Shown here: positions 1-6,407 of the stretch, in pieces | Position numbering within the stretch: the first letter of the stretch is position 1 | How the letters are laid out: each line of letters starts with the position of its first letter | Assembly (NCBI GenBank): GCA_937868035.1 | Contig: CALMLK010000419.1 | Location: 1 to 9,150 of the forward strand | Length of the DNA stretch: 9,150 nt | Direction: 5' to 3' | DNA from: an uncultured Alphaproteobacteria bacterium | GTDB taxonomy: Bacteria > Pseudomonadota > Alphaproteobacteria > Rhizobiales > Aestuariivirgaceae | The notes under the pieces: model-generated | Told to the model about the DNA's origin: nothing | Databases searched by the model: none | The model's input: only the letters and a program-made list of their open reading frames with translations | Made by a program: the position numbers and the translations under genes

Positions 1-154
1 GTCCGCGCACCGTGTGCGGCGGGGCCTCCAGATAAACGATCAGCAGCACGCTCATCTGGCGCACAGACAGGTCAGGCGCATCATCATGGACTAGGGAAAG
101 ATGGACATCGTGCCAGAGCTTCATGCACTGGGCGGGTGAGAGTCTGTGGGGCAT
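1..154 (-). CDS. MarR-type winged-helix transcriptional regulator, partial (runs off left edge)
   Basis: This gene begins with ATG at 152-154 and is open to the window edge, giving 51 N-terminal residues; the rest lies outside. The visible part contains the segment DLSVRQMSVLLIVYL followed by a PPHTVRG stretch. That matches the start of the winged-helix domain in a small MarR-type regulator common in Hyphomicrobiales, where the next residues would normally form the recognition helix. Family members are dimeric cytosolic DNA-binding proteins that often repress their own or adjacent genes; no ligand can be inferred here. There is no good Shine-Dalgarno sequence before the first ATG, and an in-frame ATG at 122-124 is an alternative start. 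It lies 59 bases downstream of the aminopeptidase gene on the same strand, so co-transcription is possible. Identification rests on recognising the N-terminal segment only. Confidence 0.72.
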   Translation of the reverse strand, partial: MPHRLSPAQCMKLWHDVHLSLVHDDAPDLSVRQMSVLLIVYLEAPPHTVRG

Positions 155-155
155 G

Positions 156-168
156 ACGGGCGGCCCGT
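156..168. promoter_or_regulatory. 13-base palindrome just upstream of the MarR-type gene
   Basis: The sequence ACGGGCGGCCCGT is a perfect inverted repeat of 6-base arms around a single central base. It ends one base before the ATG of the MarR-type gene. MarR-family proteins typically bind short palindromes near their own promoters, so this could be an operator, or a small hairpin that hides the translation start. Both readings are inference. On the leftward strand no T-run follows it, so an intrinsic terminator is unlikely. Confidence 0.25.
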
Positions 169-213
169 TTGTTTCGGCCCCGTATCATTCGCCAAAACCG
201 CTGTCGCTGCAAG

Positions 214-1596
214 TCACTTTCCGTAACGTTCGCGCAGCAGCGCAAACATGGCCCGCATGGCCTGTGCCTCGCCACCCCTCGGGCGACCCGGTTTTGCCGT
301 GGGCGTCCAGGCGAAGATGTCGAAATGCACGTAGGCCTCGGCGTGTTCCACGAAGCGGCGGAGGAACAGCGCCGCGGTGATCGACCCGGCAAAGCCGCCG
401 GCGCCTGCGTTGTTCATGTCCGCGACCGGTGTCTCGATCATGCTGGCATAGGGCCGCCACAGGGGCAGCCGCCACAAGGGATCGTTGACGGTGAAGGCAT
501 GGCGGCTCACGTCGGCGGCAAGCTGTTCGTCGTCTGTGTAGAACGGCGGCAGATCGGGTCCGGTGGCAACGCGGGCGGCACCCGTCAATGTCGCCATGTC
601 GAGCAGCAGCTCGGGCTTTTCCTCATCCGCCAGCGCCAGGGCATCGGCGAGGATGAGACGGCCCTCGGCATCGGTGTTGCCGATCTCGACGGTCAGGCCC
701 TTGCGTGACTTGAAGATGTCGCCGGGGCGAAAGGCGTCGCCGGCAATGGCATTTTCAACTGCAGGAACAAGCACCCGCAGCCTCACCTTCACCTTCGCTT
801 CCATGATGAGCCGAGCGAGGCCCAGCACGTTTGCAGCGCCGCCCATGTCCTTCTTCATCAGCAGCATGGAAGCCGATGGCTTGATGTCGAGGCCGCCCGT
901 ATCGAAGACCACGCCCTTGCCGACCAGTGTCACCTTGGGGTGTTTTGCCTGCCCCCATGTGATGTCGATGAGGCGGGGCTTGCGCGGCGAGGCAACACCG
1001 ACGGCATGAATGAGGGGGAAGCCTTTTGCCAAGGCCGCTCCCGATGTCACGGTGATCCTGGCGCTGTGCGTCTTCGCCAGCGCGCGAGCATCACGCTCCA
1101 GTTCGTCGGGGCCATAGAGGTTCGCCGGTGTGTTGACCTGGTCGCGCACCGCGAAGATGGCGTTGGCGATCATCACGGCCTCTGCTGCTGCTTCCTTGGA
1201 GGGCATGCAGAGGGTGACGCCTTTGACCCGTGTCGTGCGGTAAGGATCGTATTTGTAAAGTTCACCGCACCAGCCCAGCGCCACGGAAACCGTGGACTGG
1301 CTCTTCTCGGCAAAGGCATAGGTGCCTTCCGGCAGGCGCGTGGCGATGGCGCCCAGCGCAAAGGGATCGTCGCGCTCGCCGGGCGCGCCGACGTAGACGC
1401 TGGCCAGTTCCCCCGCCTTGCCAGGAATGGCCAGCACGGCCAGGGGTGCCGCCTCGAAGCCGTGTGTTCCGGCCCAGGCCTTGTCCTGTGCGGAAAGCGA
1501 CTGGCGGAGCTTTGGCCAATCCGCCTTGCTCACCACATGGATCGGGACAGAGGCCGCGCGGCCCGGTGGCAAGATGATCTTGCGTGCGTCAATCAT
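214..1596 (-). CDS. M17 leucyl aminopeptidase family protein
   Basis: This is a cytosolic metallo-exopeptidase that removes N-terminal residues from peptides, 460 residues from the ATG at 1594-1596. The C-terminal catalytic domain (about residues 150-460) holds every expected residue. VGKGVVFDTGG supplies metal ligands K227 and D232, DIKPS gives catalytic K239, KKDMGGA gives D250, and NTDAEGRL gives D309, E311 and catalytic R313. The spacings (5, 12, 23, 82, 84 and 86 from the first lysine) equal those I recall for E. coli PepA K270 to R356, so it should be active with two metal ions. The N-terminal ~140 residues are the less conserved domain; the length is slightly under that of PepA. The open frame extends upstream to a TTG at 1624-1626, but the ATG is preceded by AGGA at a 6-base gap and is preferred. 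It starts 23 bases after the binding-protein gene. The exact peptide preference cannot be read from the sequence. Confidence 0.95.
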   Translation of the reverse strand: MIDARKIILPPGRAASVPIHVVSKADWPKLRQSLSAQDKAWAGTHGFEAAPLAVLAIPGKAGELASVYVGAPGERDDPFALGAIATRLPEGTYAFAEKSQSTVSVALGWCGELYKYDPYRTTRVKGVTLCMPSKEAAAEAVMIANAIFAVRDQVNTPANLYGPDELERDARALAKTHSARITVTSGAALAKGFPLIHAVGVASPRKPRLIDITWGQAKHPKVTLVGKGVVFDTGGLDIKPSASMLLMKKDMGGAANVLGLARLIMEAKVKVRLRVLVPAVENAIAGDAFRPGDIFKSRKGLTVEIGNTDAEGRLILADALALADEEKPELLLDMATLTGAARVATGPDLPPFYTDDEQLAADVSRHAFTVNDPLWRLPLWRPYASMIETPVADMNNAGAGGFAGSITAALFLRRFVEHAEAYVHFDIFAWTPTAKPGRPRGGEAQAMRAMFALLRERYGK

Positions 1597-1602
1597 GGTC
1601 AG

Positions 1603-1606
1603 TCCT
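1603..1606 (-). promoter_or_regulatory. Shine-Dalgarno deciding the aminopeptidase start
   Basis: AGGA on the leftward strand lies six bases before the ATG at 1594-1596. It lies inside the longer TTG-initiated reading frame and favours the ATG as the true start, leaving a short clean gap after the TAA of the upstream gene at 1620-1622. Confidence 0.6.
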
Positions 1607-1619
1607 GGATCGTGAGAGG

Positions 1620-2522
1620 TTACCAAATGGGGGCGGGGAGGTAGCGCGCGAAGATGCTCGCTGTCGTGCCGTTTTCCTCCAGCGTGTCGAGCGCCTCGTC
1701 GAGGCGGTCACGCACTGCGGCTTTGTCCTGGCGGACAACGTAGACGAGGGGGCGCGAGAAGGTTTCGGAATCGATGACGGCGCCGCCCAAGCCGGCGCAG
1801 CATTTGCGCGCACCATCGCTGTTCATCCAGAAGGACATGCGGAGGCTGTCGCCGAAGGCCACGTCCAGCGCGCCGGTGCGCAAGGCCTCGTACATGACCG
1901 CTTCGCTGTCTTCCGGAACAAGCTGCGACTTGTCGTAATAGGTCTTGAGGAAGGCCTCATGGGCCGTGCCCTTGACGACGCCGATGCGTCGCCCGGCGAG
2001 GGCGCGCGGATCAGCGGCCAACACCTGCGTGCCCCGGCGGATCATGAAGCGGCCCATGGCGCGGAAATAGGGACGGGTGAGTGCCGTGTTCGACATGAGA
2101 TCGCCGTTCAGGCGCAGGCCCGTGACGATGACGTCGCCGTCGCCCTTCTGCAGGGCGGGCAGGAGACCGGTGAAGGGTGTTGCCACCACCTCGCAGGTCA
2201 GGCCTGCCTCGGTGCAGGCGGCGCGGACAAGATCGACGGAGATACCCGCGAGCGTGCCGTCTTCGAGCGTGAAGCTCCACGGGGCAAAATCCGGTTCCGC
2301 CAACAGGCGGACGGTGGGCAGCGGCAGCTTCTGCTGATGGGGAGCGTCGGCATCAATGGCGCGGAAACGCGGGATCGGCACCTGGGCGACCGCCGGCGGC
2401 TCCCCGGCCGGCTGAGCCTGGTCCTGGGCTCCGGCAGGCACTGCAGCCAGCATCAGCGCCAGAATCGCAACCATCAGGCATCCTGCGCCCCAAGGATGTA
2501 TTGACCTTTGCTTGTATTTCAT
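1620..2522 (-). CDS. Periplasmic solute-binding protein, SBP_bac_3 (family 3) type
   Basis: The 300-residue product looks like a secreted ligand-binding protein of the amino-acid ABC-transporter type. Residues 1-32 form a signal peptide: basic n-region (K2, K4, R6), hydrophobic core about 13-28, and an AGA-QDQ cleavage site. There is no lipobox at the cleavage site. A proline-rich linker of about 36 residues precedes the family 3 fold (about 69-296), recognisable from EPDFAPWSF, GISVDLV, TGLRLNGD, RPYF, IGVVKGTAHEAFL and DVAFGDSL. C103 and C110 could form a disulfide. The usual Arg of the T-P-E-R motif that binds ligand carboxylate is not at its expected place before RPYF, so the ligand may not be a standard amino acid. 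No permease or ATPase gene lies alongside. The frame extends upstream to 2633, but those codons lack a signal-peptide-like start; ATG at 2520-2522 gives a canonical one, although its ribosome-binding site is weak. Confidence 0.87.
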   Translation of the reverse strand: MKYKQRSIHPWGAGCLMVAILALMLAAVPAGAQDQAQPAGEPPAVAQVPIPRFRAIDADAPHQQKLPLPTVRLLAEPDFAPWSFTLEDGTLAGISVDLVRAACTEAGLTCEVVATPFTGLLPALQKGDGDVIVTGLRLNGDLMSNTALTRPYFRAMGRFMIRRGTQVLAADPRALAGRRIGVVKGTAHEAFLKTYYDKSQLVPEDSEAVMYEALRTGALDVAFGDSLRMSFWMNSDGARKCCAGLGGAVIDSETFSRPLVYVVRQDKAAVRDRLDEALDTLEENGTTASIFARYLPAPIW

Positions 2523-2749
2523 CTTGTCTTGCGCATCAGGGTTGAGACCTGCCCGCGAAAATGTGTGTTGCGTGGCGTGCGGGTGTGAGTGCGGGGGCAT
2601 CAGTGGGGTTTGATCGCGCAAGTTCAGGCGCATGGCGGGGGGCGGGTCTCGAGTCAGGGGCGGAAGCGGGACAGTGGGCCGGAAGGCGCAGTCTAGACGA
2701 TGGGCCGCCCGATGTCTTGCCGCTTTTTCCGGACCATCTCCTGCCCGGC
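2523..2749. other. Divergent intergenic spacer, G-rich on the plus strand
   Basis: This spacer separates the leftward binding-protein gene from the rightward glycosyltransferase and should hold both promoters, but no convincing -35/-10 pair is visible. Open frames from both genes extend into it, but in the glycosyltransferase frame only about half of the codons from 2561 to 2704 end in G or C, unlike the coding body, so I treat it as non-coding. Between 2561 and 2680 I count about 60 G and 22 C on the plus strand, with G-runs of three to six at 2581, 2593, 2604, 2637, 2644, 2657, 2668 and 2676. An 8-base palindrome GTCTAGAC lies at 2691-2698. Confidence 0.55.
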
Positions 2750-4408
2750 ATGATGGCGCGCCTCACGCCTGAGGACCGCACTCTCGCCCTGCGGCATCAG
2801 CTTGTGCCGGCCGCAGTTCTCCCCGGATTGACCGTTTATGCCGCGGCCTCCGAAGCGGCCCGCCGCAGGGGCGAGGCCATGGGCCTTCGCATCGTGGCGC
2901 GCCTCAACCCCGCAGCCTACCGCAAGGCCGTACGCTTCGTGCTGGGGCCCACACTGCTGCGGCAAAGCGTGATGTCGCTCGCCGTACAACACCCGGACCT
3001 CTCGGCGCGCCGCAGGTTCACACCCGAACAGGCTCTCATCATCGCCCTCCTCGGCATGGCCGTGGTGGCCGTGGGGCTGCTGACCGACTGGGGATATGTG
3101 GGGCTGATGTTCAGCACGTTTGCTGGCCTGTTCTTTGCCATGACGGTTGCCATCCGCGTGTTCGTGCTGCTGCCCGGTCCTCCGGTACCTGCAGACAGGA
3201 GCAGCCCACTGCCCGCAAGTGGCCTTCCCACTTATACCGTGCTCGTGCCGCTCTTCCGCGAGACGGAAGTGCTGGGGCAACTCGTCACCGCGCTCAAGGC
3301 GCTGAGGTATCCGGTGGGCAAGCTCGACATCAAGCTCATCCTGGAGGAGGAAGACACGCTGATGGTGCGGGCCGTGACGGCGCTCGGTTTGCCGGACCAT
3401 TTCGACATTATCGTCGTGCCCGCGGGCAAGCCGCAGACGAAGCCCCGCGCCCTCAACTACGCGCTGAACTTCGCCCGTGGCGAACTCCTGACCATCTACG
3501 ACAGCGAGGACATTCCCGAGCCCAACCAGTTGCGGCAGGCGGCGGCGATCTTTGCGTCACGGGGCGATGGCCTTGCCTGCCTGCAGGCAGTGCTCACCTA
3601 CTACAATCCCAATGAAAACTGGCTGACCCGGCAATTTACCGCGGAGTACGCGGCACTCTTCAACGTCATCCTGCCGGCACTCGCGTCTGCCGGCCTGCCG
3701 TTGCCGCTGGGCGGCACCTCCAACCACTTCCGCACTTCGGCCCTTGTTGCCGTCGGCGCCTGGGATCCCTTCAACGTCACGGAAGATGCCGACCTCGGCT
3801 ACCGCTTCGCCCGCATGGGCTTCGAGACGGACGCCTTTTCCAGCAAGACCTTCGAAGAGGCCAACACGCAACTGTGGAACTGGATGAAGCAGCGGCGGCG
3901 CTGGCTGAAGGGCTTCCTCCACACCTGGCTGGTGCTGATGCGCCATCCCGCACAGCTTCTGGCCGATGTGGGCGTCACGCGCTTCTGGGTGATCCAATGC
4001 ATGTCGTTCGGCGTCTTCGCAGCAGCCCTGCTGCACCCTTTCCTGCTGGTGCATGCCCTCTGGTTTTTCCTCTCCGGCCATTTCCAGCATCAATTGTCGA
4101 TGCCCCTGCACGGCGGACTCATTGGCCTCAATGGCGCGATCCTGATCCTCGGCTATGCGGCGGCGATCGCCTGCGCCCGGCAAGGATTGCGGCGGCTGGG
4201 CTATATCCGCTGGACGGCGACGCTGGCCACCATGCCCTTTTACTGGATGATGATGACGCCCGCGGCGTGGATGGCCCTGTGGGATTTCGCCGTGCGGCCA
4301 CACCACTGGCACAAGACACGGCACGGGCTTTCAGCCTTCCTGCGCCCCGCCGTGCCGGAAGCCCGGCGGGCAAGAGGCGATGCCGCTACTCGAGCTTCAT
4401 CACCATGA
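2750..4408 (+). CDS. Membrane-bound family 2 glycosyltransferase (processive, BcsA/NfrB-like arrangement)
   Basis: The product (552 residues from ATG 2750) is predicted to transfer sugars from a nucleotide-sugar at the inner membrane; donor and polymer are unknown. A soluble N-terminal region (about 1-90) resembles the later part of the GspE/MshE N-terminal fold seen before some glycosyltransferases. Two membrane segments follow (about 95-112 and 116-141). The GT-A catalytic domain begins near 161: KLILEEED (199-202), the DSED metal motif (251-254), TEDAD with the probable catalytic base (344-348) and QRRRW (381-385). Several C-terminal membrane segments (about 411-442, 456-475, 488-512) lead to HHWHKTRHG, a tail motif of this subgroup. 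The frame opens at ATG 2561, but codon use before about 2704 looks non-coding. TTG 2717 and ATG 2753 are other options, and none has a clear ribosome-binding site. Its 3' end overlaps tadC tail to tail by 23 bases, so it is not part of that operon. Envelope or capsular polysaccharide synthesis is a guess. Confidence 0.9.
   Translation: MMARLTPEDRTLALRHQLVPAAVLPGLTVYAAASEAARRRGEAMGLRIVARLNPAAYRKAVRFVLGPTLLRQSVMSLAVQHPDLSARRRFTPEQALIIALLGMAVVAVGLLTDWGYVGLMFSTFAGLFFAMTVAIRVFVLLPGPPVPADRSSPLPASGLPTYTVLVPLFRETEVLGQLVTALKALRYPVGKLDIKLILEEEDTLMVRAVTALGLPDHFDIIVVPAGKPQTKPRALNYALNFARGELLTIYDSEDIPEPNQLRQAAAIFASRGDGLACLQAVLTYYNPNENWLTRQFTAEYAALFNVILPALASAGLPLPLGGTSNHFRTSALVAVGAWDPFNVTEDADLGYRFARMGFETDAFSSKTFEEANTQLWNWMKQRRRWLKGFLHTWLVLMRHPAQLLADVGVTRFWVIQCMSFGVFAAALLHPFLLVHALWFFLSGHFQHQLSMPLHGGLIGLNGAILILGYAAAIACARQGLRRLGYIRWTATLATMPFYWMMMTPAAWMALWDFAVRPHHWHKTRHGLSAFLRPAVPEARRARGDAATRASSP
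4346..4370 (-). terminator. Possible terminator hairpin after tadC
   Basis: On the leftward strand, CCCGCCG pairs with CGGCGGG around an 11-base loop, starting 15 bases after the tadC stop codon. A competing GCCGG/CCGGC hairpin lies inside it. No T-run follows, so this would be at best an imperfect intrinsic terminator or a transcript-end stabiliser. It lies within the glycosyltransferase coding region, so codon constraint may explain it. Confidence 0.25.
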
Positions 4409-5354
4409 TGATCGACGGTCCGAGAATGACCACGAAGATCACGGGCAGGAAGAACAGGATCATCGGCACCGTGAGCTTCGGCGGAAGGGCTGCGGCCTTC
4501 TTTTCGGCTTCGGCCATGCGGGAGTCGCGGTTTTCCTGGGCGAGCACGCGGAGCGCCGTGCCGAGTGGCGTACCATAGCGTTCTGACTGGATGAGCGATG
4601 TCACCACGGCCCTCACCGTTTCAAGTCCGGTGCGGCGGCCGAGGTTGTCGAGCGCCTTGCGGCGGTCCTGCAGGTAGGACAGCTCGGCAACCGTGAGCGA
4701 GAGTTCTTCGGCCAGCGGAACCGACTGGCTGCCGATTTCCTTGGCAACGCGCACCAGCGAGGGTTCGAGCGCCATGCCCGATTCCACGCAGATGAGCAGA
4801 AGGTCGAGGGCGTCCGACCAGGCCTTCTTGATCGAGGACTGGCGGCGCTGGATGAGGTTCTTGAGGCCCACGCCCGGAATGTAAAAGCCGACGACGAGGG
4901 CGATGATGGCGGCCGCAACACGCATGTTCGGCGACACCTTGTCGGCGAAGATGGTGGAAGCATAGACAAAGGTGATGATGGCGACGACGATCGGGATGAT
5001 CACGCGCAAAGCGAGGAAGGTGACGAGATGCTTTTCCGCGCGGAAGCCGGCCTGGCGGAGCATGTCGCGGCTGGCTTCACCCTCCAGAACCTGTTTCAGG
5101 TTCAGCGCTTCCACCAGCTGCTGGTAGATGCCGCCCTTCGGCTTCTCGCGCAGGCGTGCTTCGGTGCCGGCAAGCGAGGCCTTGAGCTGCTGGCGCAGGC
5201 GGTCGCGCTCTTCGGTCACGCCCTTGATGCGGCTCTGCAGCTTGTCGCCTTCGAGATAGGGCGCTGCGATGGTGATCACCGTGCCGAACGCCGCCAGCGC
5301 AACAAGCACCGTGATCAGCGTTTCGATTTGAAGGAGCGAGGTGATCAGTTCCAT
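4386..5354 (-). CDS. tadC: Tad pilus inner-membrane platform protein TadC (T2SSF domain)
   Basis: TadC, with TadB, forms the inner-membrane platform on which the CpaF/TadA motor acts to assemble Flp pili. The 322-residue product has an N-terminal membrane segment (about 10-33) and a charged cytoplasmic stretch likely to be helical (about 36-72). Two more membrane segments follow (about 112-133 and 145-165), then a T2SSF domain (about 182-313) beginning DALDLLLICVESGMAL. That domain carries the TadC-typical RYGTPLGTAL and KKAAALPPKLTVPMILFFLP, the latter entering the last membrane segment (about 294-318). Length and layout are normal for the family. It is the last Tad gene in the window, 33 bases after tadB; a purine-rich GAAGAAG precedes its ATG. 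Its end overlaps the convergent glycosyltransferase. A tadD gene often follows tadC elsewhere but is not present here. Confidence 0.95.
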   Translation of the reverse strand: MELITSLLQIETLITVLVALAAFGTVITIAAPYLEGDKLQSRIKGVTEERDRLRQQLKASLAGTEARLREKPKGGIYQQLVEALNLKQVLEGEASRDMLRQAGFRAEKHLVTFLALRVIIPIVVAIITFVYASTIFADKVSPNMRVAAAIIALVVGFYIPGVGLKNLIQRRQSSIKKAWSDALDLLLICVESGMALEPSLVRVAKEIGSQSVPLAEELSLTVAELSYLQDRRKALDNLGRRTGLETVRAVVTSLIQSERYGTPLGTALRVLAQENRDSRMAEAEKKAAALPPKLTVPMILFFLPVIFVVILGPSIIMVMKLE

Positions 5355-5387
5355 GTTCTTGTTCTTCTTCGCGTGTCCGGTATCAGT

Positions 5388-6389
5388 CTAGATTTCGAAG
5401 TTGATCATCTTGCGCATGACAAGCACGCCCATCATCATCCAGGTGCCGCTGCCGACCAGCAGCATGTTGCCGGTCGATGTATCGAACATCGGATTGAGAT
5501 AGGTCGGGTTCAGCACGGTGAGGCCGCCCATGATGACAAATGGCAGGGCGCCGATGATGGCCGCAGATGATTTCGCTTCCTGCGAAACGGCGCGCACCTT
5601 GTTCTTCATCTTCTTGCGGTCACGCAGCACGCGCGAGAGGTTGCCCAGCGCTTCCGAAAGGTTGCCGCCCGTCTTCGACTGGATGGTCATGACGATGGCG
5701 AGGAAGTTCACTTCCGCCAGCGGCATGCGCTCAACCATGCGTTCGATGCCCTGGTCGATGGAGATGCCGACGCGCTGGCCCTCCACGACCTCCATGAATT
5801 CGGGGCCGACAGGCGGACCGGATTCGGAGGCGATGATCTTCATGGCTTCCGACACGGGAAGACCGGCCTTCAGGCCGCGCACCATCACGTCGATGGCATC
5901 GGCAAAGTCGTTGAGAAACACGTTCTGGCGGCGCTTGCGCAGATAGCCGAGGAACCAGCGCGGGAAACCGAGGAAGCCGACGAAGGCAGCACCAGCGCCG
6001 GCATAGATGGGAGCGCCCAGGATGGTGGGCACCAAGAAGAAGGCAACGCCTGTGACCAGGGACATGATCCAGAACACGCGCGTCGAGATGTCGAGGCCAG
6101 ATTGCTGGATCAGCGTCGAGAGCGACACCCGCTTCTTCGCCTTGACGCGGTCTTCGTTCTGCTTGTTCAGCGATTCCTGGATCTGCCGGCGGCGCGAGTC
6201 CTTGCTGTCTTCCTGGAAGCGCTGGCGGAATGAGGATTTCGTATCCTTCTTGCCCGTCGCGATGGCGTCCACGCGGCGCGACGCGTTGTTCGCCGAAATC
6301 ATCGGGAAAACGATGGCAATCAGCAGTCCACCCACCGCCACGGCGACGGTGAAGAGGAAGGCCAGATCGGTAATTTCCATGCCGAACAT
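5388..6389 (-). CDS. tadB: Tad pilus inner-membrane platform protein TadB (T2SSF domain)
   Basis: TadB is the first of two paralogous platform proteins of the Tad secretion and pilus machine. The 333-residue product has an N-terminal membrane segment (about 8-30), a long basic, charged cytoplasmic region (about 35-90), and two hydrophobic segments (about 106-124 and 128-147). The T2SSF domain (about 162-292) carries FADAIDVMVRGLKAGLPVSEA, the ESGPPVGPEF loop and GGNLSEAL. C-terminal membrane segments lie at about 276-293 and 309-325. The frame opens at a TTG (6396-6398), but AAAAGGG at 6400-6406 is too close to it and sits ten bases before the ATG at 6387-6389, so I use the ATG. A further in-frame ATG at 6378-6380 is possible. 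It begins 18 bases after the cpaF stop codon and is clearly co-transcribed with its neighbours. Confidence 0.95.
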   Translation of the reverse strand: MFGMEITDLAFLFTVAVAVGGLLIAIVFPMISANNASRRVDAIATGKKDTKSSFRQRFQEDSKDSRRRQIQESLNKQNEDRVKAKKRVSLSTLIQQSGLDISTRVFWIMSLVTGVAFFLVPTILGAPIYAGAGAAFVGFLGFPRWFLGYLRKRRQNVFLNDFADAIDVMVRGLKAGLPVSEAMKIIASESGPPVGPEFMEVVEGQRVGISIDQGIERMVERMPLAEVNFLAIVMTIQSKTGGNLSEALGNLSRVLRDRKKMKNKVRAVSQEAKSSAAIIGALPFVIMGGLTVLNPTYLNPMFDTSTGNMLLVGSGTWMMMGVLVMRKMINFEI

Positions 6390-6407
6390 TGCGTTCAAGC
6401 CCTTTTG

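Noticed and set aside
940..1644. A 234-codon plus-strand frame opposite the aminopeptidase gene
   Set aside because: Antisense shadow of a gene with all metal-binding and catalytic residues in place.
1584..2504. A 306-codon plus-strand frame opposite the solute-binding protein gene
   Set aside because: Low-complexity shadow product; the minus-strand gene has a signal peptide and family motifs.
2501..2529. TTGACC with a weak TTGTCT 17 bases downstream as a promoter for the glycosyltransferase
   Set aside because: The -10 half matches the consensus poorly and it lies mainly within the signal-peptide codons of the divergent gene; too weak to list as a feature.
3557..4324. A 255-codon minus-strand frame opposite the glycosyltransferase
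   Set aside because: The plus-strand frame carries the catalytic motifs and membrane segments; the antisense product is Q/H/G/E-rich without a domain.
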